NCBI RefSeq assembly: GCF_017051705.1 | Contig: NZ_JAFIDJ010000002.1 | Coordinates: 1 to 64,000 of the forward strand | DNA from: Algoriphagus lutimaris | GTDB taxonomy: Bacteria > Bacteroidota > Bacteroidia > Cytophagales > Cyclobacteriaceae | Length of the DNA: 64,000 nucleotides | Direction of reading: 5' to 3' | Part shown: in pieces, positions 26,814-35,500 of the stretch | Position numbering within the stretch: position 1 is the first letter of the stretch | How the letters are laid out: every line of letters starts with the position of its first letter | Made by a program: the position numbers and the translations under genes | Notes under the pieces: generated by a model | Database searches by the model: none | What the model saw: the letters and a program-made list of their open reading frames with translations, nothing else | Told to the model about the DNA's origin: nothing

Positions 26814-27724
26814 GAGATACCTGTCATTCTCTTTGATTTTCTCCTACGGTTAAAATAGTTAAGTACTGGATAGGATAACACCGAAACCAATATAATGGCT
26901 GTACCTAAGTAAAACTCAGGTGTCATCTTTTCACTTTCTCCAAAAACCAATACCGCAAGTACAATTCCATAAACTGGTTCCAGGTTAATTGTCAGGTTAA
27001 TTGAAAATACAGATAAGCGCTTCATCAATTCTACAGATACTGAAAAAGCATATACTGTACACACTCCACCAAGTATTAGTAGCCAAAACCAATCATACCC
27101 TTCCCAATTAAGTTTCACTCCCCCTTCACTGACGAATAGGGAGTAAATTGGCATAAACAAAGCCGAACACAGACAGGCTCCTGCCATCTCATAAAAGGTA
27201 ATTTGATAAGGGCTGTATTTTTGGGTGAGGTTTCCATTGATTACTGAAAATACAGCCGCAAGCAATGCAGAAGCAAGCGCCATTATCAGTCCTAACCAAT
27301 AGCCTCCCTCAAAGGAAAAAATCACTAATAAGCCGGAAATCACCATCAAGCCCAGAGCCACTTCATACCATTTAATCTTGGTTTTATTAAATATTGGCTC
27401 AACAAAAGCGGTCCAAAGTGAAGTGGTGGCCATTCCCGCCAGACATACAGAAGCGGTGGAAACTTTGGCTGACCAAAAGAACAGGATCCAGTGGGTAGCA
27501 ATAATAAATCCTACTCCAGTCACTTGAATCATGTCTTTAGGCTTAATGATTAGCCTTTTCTTCTTGATTAAAAATAAAAATGCTACTCCAATCGTGGCTA
27601 TCAATGTTCTGTAAAAAACCAGTTCGATGGAAGGAAGACTTATCAGCAAGCCTAAAATCGCTGTAAAACCCCAAATCAATACGATGAAATGAAGCATCAA
27701 ATAATCCTTAATTGAGGCAGTCAT
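26810..27724 (-). CDS. DMT superfamily (EamA) transporter
   Basis: 304 aa inner-membrane protein with about ten hydrophobic segments arranged as two EamA repeats (residues about 10-135 and 150-290). The second repeat shows the typical NLEPVYGIVLAVLVFGE end. A cluster of basic residues (FNRRRKSKR) closes the protein. Members export amino acids or other metabolites; the substrate is not readable. It follows lptG with no gap and is the last gene of tgt-lptG-eamA. Confidence 0.88.
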   Translation of the reverse strand: MTASIKDYLMLHFIVLIWGFTAILGLLISLPSIELVFYRTLIATIGVAFLFLIKKKRLIIKPKDMIQVTGVGFIIATHWILFFWSAKVSTASVCLAGMATTSLWTAFVEPIFNKTKIKWYEVALGLMVISGLLVIFSFEGGYWLGLIMALASALLAAVFSVINGNLTQKYSPYQITFYEMAGACLCSALFMPIYSLFVSEGGVKLNWEGYDWFWLLILGGVCTVYAFSVSVELMKRLSVFSINLTINLEPVYGIVLAVLVFGESEKMTPEFYLGTAIILVSVLSYPVLNYFNRRRKSKRMTGIS

Positions 27725-28798
27725 TTATCTTGGGACAGTTTTATAAAGTACCAATCCAGTTAATGCAAAAACGATGTTTGGCAACCAAACAGAAAGGATC
27801 GGGTAAGTCGCCCCATTTTCTGCAAAGGTCCTGGAAAGTATAAATAAAAGAATGTATACAAAAGCTAGCAAAAATCCCATGGCAATTTGAAAACCTGAGC
27901 CCCCCCGCGTTTTCCTAGCGGACATGATCACTCCTATAAATGTTAATATAATGGCTGCAAAAGGAGACATGAATCGCACGTATCTTTCAATTTTGTAAAA
28001 TGCCACATTATCGGCTCCGCGCTCTTCAAGCACCCTAATTTGTCTCCCTAATTCAGGAAGTTTAAGCGTCTCATGATGATTATCAGGCAAGTCAAAATCA
28101 TTGGGCGTGATAGACAAAGTAGTATCCTTTCGTTCTCCTACAGTATAAATCTCCCCTCTCTCGTTCAACTCTCTCAGTCTCCAATTCCTCAAGGTCCATG
28201 CATTTTTTGCTGTATCCCACTCAATTCGATCAGATGAAAGTTTAGCGATCAATTCTCCGTCTCTGATGGTTTCCAGAGTAAAGCTATATCCGGTATTCCC
28301 CGTTTTATAAAACCTACTGAGATAGGCATAGGAATCAGCCCCCACCTTAATATGTTGATTGGTTTCAGAGGAGGTATTCTTTTTATCCAAATAACTGACA
28401 CGGAATTCAGTAACTCCCGCAGTAGCTACAGGAAGCACCCATCCATTCAACAAGAAACTGACCCCTCCAATCATCATGGCAGCAAAAATAAATGGCCTTA
28501 ATAAACGTGGAAAGCTCACCCCAGAACTTAAAATAGCAATGATCTCTGTTCTTCCCGCCATTTTGGAAGTAATGAAAATAACAGAAATAAATACAGTAAT
28601 GGGAGTTAATAGATTGTTGAGATACAATCCATAATTCCCCATATATCGTAATATTTCCCCAGTAGGAACATTATTACGAATGTAGGTATCATTTTTTTCT
28701 GTAAAGTCTAGTACCAATACAATAAGGATCAACATGACCACTACAAAAAAATAGGTCTTTAAAAAATCCTTAATGATTAGTTTGTCGAGCAGTTTCAT
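27725..28798 (-). CDS. LptF/LptG family lipopolysaccharide export permease
   Basis: 357 aa. Three transmembrane segments at the N-terminus (to about residue 125), a periplasmic beta-jellyroll domain (about 140-265) and three more segments at the C-terminus give the typical YjgP/YjgQ layout. The cytoplasmic coupling region TEIIAILSSGVSFPRLLRP is conserved. With LptB and LptC, such permeases extract LPS from the inner membrane for transport to the cell surface. LptF and LptG cannot be told apart with confidence. It lies 3 bases after tgt. Confidence 0.88.
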   Translation of the reverse strand: MKLLDKLIIKDFLKTYFFVVVMLILIVLVLDFTEKNDTYIRNNVPTGEILRYMGNYGLYLNNLLTPITVFISVIFITSKMAGRTEIIAILSSGVSFPRLLRPFIFAAMMIGGVSFLLNGWVLPVATAGVTEFRVSYLDKKNTSSETNQHIKVGADSYAYLSRFYKTGNTGYSFTLETIRDGELIAKLSSDRIEWDTAKNAWTLRNWRLRELNERGEIYTVGERKDTTLSITPNDFDLPDNHHETLKLPELGRQIRVLEERGADNVAFYKIERYVRFMSPFAAIILTFIGVIMSARKTRGGSGFQIAMGFLLAFVYILLFILSRTFAENGATYPILSVWLPNIVFALTGLVLYKTVPR

Positions 28799-28801
28799 GG
28801 A

Positions 28802-29932
28802 TTACAGTCTGGTACTTACTTTTTTCACCATTTGATCTTTCCAAACGGCAAAGTCCCCTGCAAGGATATGTTCCCTAGCTTGTTTCACCAACCAAAGGTA
28901 AAAACTCAAGTTATGTATACTGGCAATCTGTGCCGCCAAAATCTCTTTACTGATCACTAAATGTCTTAAATAGGCTTTGGAATAAAATGTACTCACATGC
29001 CCTCCGATTGCTGAATCTATTGGAGAAAAATCATCTTTCCATTTTTCATTTCTAATATTAATGATCCCTTCAGATGTGAAAAGCATTCCATTTCGAGCAT
29101 TTCGGGTAGGCATGACACAATCAAACATATCTACCCCCAAAGCAATACACTCCAAAATATTGGCTGGTGTACCCACTCCCATTAAGTACCTGGGTTTATC
29201 TGTAGGTAAAATATCTGTAACCAACTCCGTCATTTCATACATCATTTCTGCAGGCTCACCTACAGAAAGTCCTCCAATGGCATTCCCCTCTTGATGGGTA
29301 TTAGCGATAAACTCAGCGCTCTTTTGCCTTAGGTCTTTATAAACGGAACCTTGAACAATGGGAAAAAGGGTTTGGCTATATCCGTACTTCCCTTCTGTAG
29401 CATCAAATCTTTCGATACAGCGCTTCAGCCATCGATGGGTCATTTCCATCGAATTTCTCGCATAGGCATATTCACAGGGATAAGGAGTACATTCATCAAA
29501 GGCCATAATGATATCAGCCCCAATAGTACGCTGGATATCCATTACATTTTCTGGCGTAAAATGATGTTTGGATCCATCAATATGGGATTTGAACATCACC
29601 CCATCCTCCTTAATTTTCCTTGTACCGGAAAGAGAAAATACTTGATATCCACCACTATCTGTCAATATTGGTTTTGACCAACCATTGAATTTATGGAGGC
29701 CGCCTGCTTTTTCCAGAATGTCCAATCCAGGCCGGAGATATAAATGATAGGTATTCCCTAAAATGATCTCTGCTTTGACATCATACAGTAATTCCCGCTG
29801 ATGCACTGCTTTTACGGAACCAGCGGTTCCTACAGGCATAAAAATAGGGGTTTCTATTTCACCGTGGTCAGTTTTAACCAACCCGGCCCTGGCTTTACTT
29901 TTAGAATCTTGGTGAGATAAGGTAAACTTCAT
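28802..29932 (-). CDS. tgt: tRNA-guanine transglycosylase (queuine tRNA-ribosyltransferase), zinc-ligand-poor variant
   Basis: 376 aa. It exchanges guanine 34 for a queuosine precursor in GUN-anticodon tRNAs. The TIM-barrel motifs are complete: ILTDSGGYQVFSL with the active-site Asp, ADIIMAFDECTPYP, GGLSVGEP, and GVDMFDCVMPTRNARNG with the catalytic Asp. The C-terminal zinc site is unusual: where most bacterial enzymes have a Cys-x-Cys-x2-Cys cluster after DFSPID, this protein reads SAIGGHVSTFYSKAYLRHL, with no Cys. First gene of a cluster with lptG and eamA. Confidence 0.94.
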   Translation of the reverse strand: MKFTLSHQDSKSKARAGLVKTDHGEIETPIFMPVGTAGSVKAVHQRELLYDVKAEIILGNTYHLYLRPGLDILEKAGGLHKFNGWSKPILTDSGGYQVFSLSGTRKIKEDGVMFKSHIDGSKHHFTPENVMDIQRTIGADIIMAFDECTPYPCEYAYARNSMEMTHRWLKRCIERFDATEGKYGYSQTLFPIVQGSVYKDLRQKSAEFIANTHQEGNAIGGLSVGEPAEMMYEMTELVTDILPTDKPRYLMGVGTPANILECIALGVDMFDCVMPTRNARNGMLFTSEGIINIRNEKWKDDFSPIDSAIGGHVSTFYSKAYLRHLVISKEILAAQIASIHNLSFYLWLVKQAREHILAGDFAVWKDQMVKKVSTRL

Positions 29933-29985
29933 AGGTTAAAACGCAGAGTTGTAGAGGCAATCCGCAAAATGTATGATCTTGACTA

Positions 29986-29993
29986 CAAAAATA
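29986..29993 (-). promoter_or_regulatory. Possible -7 box for tgt cluster
   Basis: TATTTTTG on the minus strand matches TAnnTTTG, 53 bases before the tgt ATG. No convincing -33 box. Confidence 0.3.
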
Positions 29994-30029
29994 TACGCTT
30001 ATTCTTAAATGACTTGCTGAATTTGATTT

Positions 30030-30037
30030 TATATTTG
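30030..30037 (+). promoter_or_regulatory. Promoter -7 box for the GT2-sigma-rsmG cluster
   Basis: TATATTTG is an exact TAnnTTTG match 17 bases upstream of the glycosyltransferase ATG. The nearest upstream TTG is only 13 nt away, so the -33 element is uncertain. Confidence 0.45.
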
Positions 30038-30054
30038 CCCAGCAAAATTGACCT

Positions 30055-31191
30055 ATGGGCCTATTTTTACTTTGGTTTTTCTTCGGTGTGGGAATATTTA
30101 TTCAGGTAATTTACCTGCTAATAATATTTGGGCGCACCGCATTTTCAAAGCCTCAAAAGGCAAATTCAGACCCTCAAAAGGAAGAAGGGGTTACTGTTCT
30201 CATTTCTGCTCACAATGAATTCAAAAACCTTAAAACCCTGATCCCTAAACTGTTTGAGCAAGACTATCCTTCATTTGATGTAATGATCGTGAATGATAGG
30301 TCTACAGATAGAACGAAGCGACTCTTAGAAGAAATGATGTCAATCTACCCAAGGCTTCGCTCCGTTACTATCAAGTACACCCCTGCCCATGTTACCGCCA
30401 AAAAGTTTGCCATGACGCTGGGAATTAAAGTTTCTAAAAATGATGTGATTCTATTGACAGATGCAGATTGCATCCCAAACTCAGATCAATGGATTCGCAA
30501 AATGACAGCACCTGTACGTCAGGAAGGAAAAACTTTTGCGCTTGGATTTTCTGGATACGAAAAAGTAAAAGGCTTTCTTAACAATTGGATCCAGTATGAA
30601 ACACTATTAACTGCCCTTTATTACTTATCTTTTGGTCTTTGGAAGGCCCCTTTTATGGGAGTCGGAAGAAACTTATGTTATAGAAGGAGTTTTTTCATGG
30701 AGGTAAAAGCATTTAAGGGGTTTTGGCATATAGAAGGTGGAGACGATGATTTATTTGTTAACCAATATGCAACTGGAAAAAATACAGCGATTGTTTTGGA
30801 TCCAGATGCAAATACCACTTCCAAACCAAAGGTCACTTTCAAAGAATATATGGTGCAGAAGAAAAGACATCTTCATGCAGGAAAATATTATCGATCAGAA
30901 GACAAACAAAAAATTGGATTCTTCTCTCTTTCTCATGCATTATTCTGGTTAAGTGGCATTGGATTGCTGATTTATTTCGGAATTGAGCAGAGTTGGGAAC
31001 AATTTTTTATTGTTTTCGGTATTATTCTATTAAGGTCTGTTATAGTTGTCCGCATTTTTGCGTCAGCTAGTAAAAAGATCCAAGGGACTAAAGCTCCAAA
31101 AAATAGCTGGATGCATGATTTCTTGTATTTAGGTTACTTTTGGGTTTTGGGAACTATTTCCCACCAGGCAAAAGACATCCAATGGAAATAA
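30055..31191 (+). CDS. Family 2 glycosyltransferase, membrane-bound
   Basis: 378 aa. One N-terminal transmembrane segment, a GT-A catalytic domain and two or three C-terminal segments. Motifs are TVLISAHNEFKNL, VMIVNDRSTDRT, the metal-binding LLTDADCIPNS, the acceptor-site HIEGGDDDLFVNQ and VQKKRHLHAG, which resembles the QxxRW block of processive enzymes. It transfers a sugar from a nucleotide-sugar onto a lipid or polysaccharide at the inner membrane. Its last 10 bases overlap the start of the sigma-factor gene, so the two are coupled. Confidence 0.87.
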   Translation: MGLFLLWFFFGVGIFIQVIYLLIIFGRTAFSKPQKANSDPQKEEGVTVLISAHNEFKNLKTLIPKLFEQDYPSFDVMIVNDRSTDRTKRLLEEMMSIYPRLRSVTIKYTPAHVTAKKFAMTLGIKVSKNDVILLTDADCIPNSDQWIRKMTAPVRQEGKTFALGFSGYEKVKGFLNNWIQYETLLTALYYLSFGLWKAPFMGVGRNLCYRRSFFMEVKAFKGFWHIEGGDDDLFVNQYATGKNTAIVLDPDANTTSKPKVTFKEYMVQKKRHLHAGKYYRSEDKQKIGFFSLSHALFWLSGIGLLIYFGIEQSWEQFFIVFGIILLRSVIVVRIFASASKKIQGTKAPKNSWMHDFLYLGYFWVLGTISHQAKDIQWK

Positions 31192-31793
31192 ACGAACGAG
31201 GTTTTTCAAATAAAGCATTAGAAGATTTTGCTTTGATCGATCAAGCGGTCCAAGCCAAAGATCAACAAGCCTATGCAAGTTTGATGAAGAGGTATAAAAA
31301 AGCCGTTTATTTCATGATTCTAAAAATGATCCGAAATGCCGATGATGCAGAGGATTTGACCATGGAAGCTTTTGCCAAGGCTTTCAAAAATTTAGATCGT
31401 TTCAAAAAGGATTATACATTCAGTACTTGGCTTTTTAGAATTGCCACAAACAACACCATTGATTTTATCCGAAAGAAAAAACTCAAAACCATGAGTTTAA
31501 ATAATACATTAACGGATGATGGGGGTAATTCAGTAAATATTGATGTAGAGGATGATGACAACAATCCACAGGATGAATTCATCAAATCCCAGCGAATCGA
31601 AATGGTACGAATTTTTGTGGATAAACTTCCTGCAAAATATCGTAAGCTGGTTCAGCTCCGATATTTTGATGAATTGTCTTATGAAGAAATTGCACAGGAA
31701 TTAGAAAAACCTCTTGGTACTGTCAAAGCACAATTACACCGATCCAGAGAACTCCTATATGAAATAGCATCTGGTAAAGAAAAACATATTTAA
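31182..31793 (+). CDS. Sigma-70 family (ECF-type) RNA polymerase sigma factor
   Basis: 203 aa from ATG 31182 (MEINERGFSNKALEDF). The ATG at 31140 would add 14 residues lying inside the glycosyltransferase gene. Region 2 is seen as DAEDLTMEAFAKAFKNLDRF and FSTWLFRIATNNTIDFIRKKK; region 4 as KYRKLVQLRYFDELSYEEIAQELEKPLGTVKAQLHRSRELL. A longer acidic linker (DDGGNSVNIDVEDDDNN) separates them. No anti-sigma gene is adjacent, so it may be a constitutive alternative factor. It shares one base with rsmG. Confidence 0.9.
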   Translation: MEINERGFSNKALEDFALIDQAVQAKDQQAYASLMKRYKKAVYFMILKMIRNADDAEDLTMEAFAKAFKNLDRFKKDYTFSTWLFRIATNNTIDFIRKKKLKTMSLNNTLTDDGGNSVNIDVEDDDNNPQDEFIKSQRIEMVRIFVDKLPAKYRKLVQLRYFDELSYEEIAQELEKPLGTVKAQLHRSRELLYEIASGKEKHI

Positions 31794-32437
31794 TGAACCC
31801 TGGAGTCGAACTTATTCAAGCTTATTTCCCTGAACTTTCGGAAAAGCAATTAGAGCAGTTTTCAAGGCTTGGCGAAATTTATTCTGACTGGAATTCCAAA
31901 ATCAATGTGATCAGCCGGAAAGATATGGATCAATTTTATGTACGCCATGTCTTACACTCCTTGGGGATTTCCAAAGTGATGGCGTTTCAACCAGGTACCA
32001 AAGTTTTGGACATTGGGACAGGAGGAGGATTTCCAGGAATTCCTCTAGCCATTCTATTTCCCGACACTCATTTTCATCTGGTTGATTCCATAGGTAAAAA
32101 AATCAATGTAGTAAAAGATGTTACCAAACAACTGAAACTTTCCAATGTAGAAGCCCAGCAAACCCGAGCTGAAGAATTGGTAAGAAAATACGATTTTGTA
32201 GTGAGTCGGGCAGTGACCCGAATGATCAACTTTTATCCTTGGGTAAAAAATAAAATACGTAAAGAAGACTTCAATGAATACCCCAACGGCATCCTTTATT
32301 TAAAAGGTGGTGATGTGGATGAAGAACTAGAGGAACTTGGAAAATCTTACGTTGTTTATCATTTAGAAGATTATTTTAAGGAAGATTTTTTTGAGACCAA
32401 GAAGGTCGTATACATGCCTTGGGAGGACAAAAAATAA
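31793..32437 (+). CDS. rsmG: 16S rRNA (guanine-527 N7) methyltransferase
   Basis: 214 aa, normal length. The SAM-binding motif VLDIGTGGGFPGIPLAIL lies around residue 67-84; NVISRKDMDQFYVRHVLHSLGI and the VVSRAVTRM block are family signatures. It methylates G527 in helix 18 of 16S rRNA. Its ATG overlaps the sigma-factor stop codon by one base (TAATG). Confidence 0.94.
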   Translation: MNPGVELIQAYFPELSEKQLEQFSRLGEIYSDWNSKINVISRKDMDQFYVRHVLHSLGISKVMAFQPGTKVLDIGTGGGFPGIPLAILFPDTHFHLVDSIGKKINVVKDVTKQLKLSNVEAQQTRAEELVRKYDFVVSRAVTRMINFYPWVKNKIRKEDFNEYPNGILYLKGGDVDEELEELGKSYVVYHLEDYFKEDFFETKKVVYMPWEDKK

Positions 32438-32525
32438 TTTTCAATTTTCTCTGACAATTAGCACCAGAAGTACTGGCAGCTTTACGAGATTAGCCCTAAT
32501 TTGAAGGCTCAATTTCCCAAGCTGT

Positions 32526-35500
32526 ATGTATTTAATTTTTGATACCGAAACCACAGGTTTACCTCGCGATTACAACGCCCCTATGTCCGATGTGGACAAT
32601 TGGCCCCGACTGGTTCAGTTAGCTTGGCAGCTGCATGATGCAACAGGAAAACTGATTTCCAATCATAATTATATTATCAAGCCTGAGGGCTTTACCATTC
32701 CTTATAATGCCGAAAAAGTACATGGCATCTCTACCAAGAGAGCTTTGGCTGAAGGACATGACCTCAAGCAAATTCTCGGAATATTCGAAGGGGACGTTGG
32801 GCAAGCCCAATACTTAGTAGGACACAATGTTGAATTTGATATCAACGTCGTTGGATCGGAATTTCTTCGTGTCGAGGCTCCCATGCCCCTGACCAATACC
32901 CAGCTCGATACCAAAGATATATCTACAGATTTTTGTGCAATACCAGGAGGCAGAGGAGGAAAATATAAATGGCCTACGCTTACCGAATTGCATCAAAAAC
33001 TTTTTGGGGAAGGATTTGGGGATGCCCATGATGCTGCATATGATGTGGATGCTACAGCACGATGTTTCTTTGGACTGATCAAGCAGGGAGTACAACCTCC
33101 CGAAGCAGGACTGACGCTTGAACAAGTGATTTATGAGGCACCCAAACTTGCAGAGGCAAACTTTGCTCAAGCAAAAGATGACCAAAAGGCTTCAGCCAAA
33201 GACATTCTAAAACAAGCTGGTAAAGCGGATATTTCGGACTTAACCGATGTCCCTTTTACTCACTTGCATGTACATAGCCAATATTCCGTTTTACAGGCAA
33301 CCTCCGAAATCCCAGCATTAATCAGTAGAGCTAAAGAATTAGGAATGAATGCCATTGCTTTAACGGATCATGGCAACATGATGGGGGCTTTCCATTTTGT
33401 AAAGGAGGCCATGGCCAAGGAAATCAAGCCGATTTTAGGTTGTGAATTCAATCTATGTCGAGACCGGAAAAACAAATCCAATAAAGATGATGGTTTCCAG
33501 ACAGTATTGATTGCCAAAAATAAGGCAGGTTATCATAACCTTGCGAAACTAGCATCCTACGCCAACATCGAAGGATTTTACTACGTCCCAAGAATTGACA
33601 GAGAGGTATTGGTGGAATACAAGGAAAACTTGATCGCCACAACCGGCGGACTTTGGGGAGAAATCCCTTTCTTGATTTTGAATGTGGGTGAAACGCAAGC
33701 AGAAGAAGCCTTCTTATGGTGGAAAGAACAATTTGGAGAGAACTTTTATGTGGAACTCAACCGACACGGGGTTCCAGAAGAAGAAAAAGTCAATGAAGTT
33801 TTATTGGAGTTCGCCAAAAGGCATGATGTAAAATATTTTGCAGCCAACAACACTTATTATAATGAAAAAGTCGATGCCAAAGCGCATGATGTATTGCTTT
33901 GTGTAAAAGACGGGGAGCTGGTAGAAAAACCGAAAAAATATATTGGGAAGCGGGGAAGAGAATTCAGGTATGGTTTTCCAAACGATGAATTCTATATCAA
34001 AAGCCCTGATGAAATGAAGAAGCTTTTCGCCGATTTACCAGAGGCAATAGAATGCACTCAGGAAATCGTCAATAAGATAGAAGCTTATAAACTTGCTAGA
34101 GAGGTCCTGCTTCCAAAGTTTGATATTCCAGAGCAATTCAAGCATCCGGAGGATGAAGTAGACGGAGGAAAAAGAGGTGAAAATGCATTTCTAAGACACC
34201 TCACTTATGAAGGTGCCCGAAAAAGGTACAAGGAGATCACTCCTGAAATTGAAGAGCGGCTGGATTTCGAATTGGCAACCATTGAGAAAACAGGGTATCC
34301 TGGCTACTTCTTGATTGTCCAGGATTTTACTGGAGAAGCTAGAAAAATGGGAGTTTCGGTCGGCCCTGGAAGGGGCTCCGCCGCTGGATCAGCAGTAGCA
34401 TATTGTATTGGAATCACCAATGTTGACCCTATAGAATACGATCTCCTTTTTGAGAGATTCCTAAATCCAGATAGGGTTTCACTTCCCGATATTGATATTG
34501 ACTTTGATGACGAAGGAAGGCAACGAGTGATTGATTATGTTATCAAAAAATATGGGTCTAATCAGGTAGCTCAAATTATTACCTATGGCACCATGGCTGC
34601 CAAATCAGCTATAAGGGATACTGCTAGGGTTTTGAATTTACCTTTAGCGGAAGCAGGAAAATTAGCCAATCTGGTTCCTGACATCAAGCTCAAAGCACTT
34701 TTTGCAATGGCAGGAAATAGAGCAGCCCTATCCGATAAATTGAAAGGGCAAGGTGAGTTGATCGCTAAAGCAGACGAATTGATCCGGATCTCCAAAGGTC
34801 AGGATGATTTATCCAAAACCATCAATCAAGCCACTATGTTGGAAGGTTCTGTCAGAAACTTGGGTATCCATGCCTGCGGTGTCATCATTACTCCTGATGA
34901 TATTACCAACTTCGTGCCTGTGGCTTTGGCAAAGGATTCAGATATGGTCTGCACTCAGTTTGACAACTCAGTGGTAGAATCAGCAGGGCTTTTGAAGATG
35001 GACTTTTTGGGCCTAAAAACCCTTACCCTAATCAAAACTGCTATTCGAATTGTCAAAGAAAGGCATGGGATAGAATTGGATGCTGATAATTTCCCTATCG
35101 ATGATGAAAAAACCTACGAGCTTTTCCAGAGAGGTGAGACTGTTGGGATATTCCAATATGAATCTGCTGGGATGCAGAAATACATGCGAGAACTGAAACC
35201 CACTGTTTTTGCAGACTTAATTGCCATGAACGCCTTGTATCGACCAGGGCCTTTGGCTTATATCCCTTCCTTCATTAAGAGAAAACATGGTACCGAGGCC
35301 ATCGAGTACGATTTGGAGGATATGAAGGAATACCTAGAAGAAACCTATGGTATTACGGTTTACCAAGAGCAGGTGATGTTGTTATCCCAAAAATTAGCGG
35401 GATTCACCAAAGGTGAGGCTGACGTACTTCGTAAAGCGATGGGTAAGAAGCAGAAGGATGTCCTGGATAAAATGAAACCAAAATTCATTGAACAGGCATC

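Noticed and set aside
31140-31181. Upstream ATG for the sigma factor
   Set aside because: The added 14 residues are out-of-frame glycosyltransferase sequence; ATG 31182 starts a normal sigma N-terminus.
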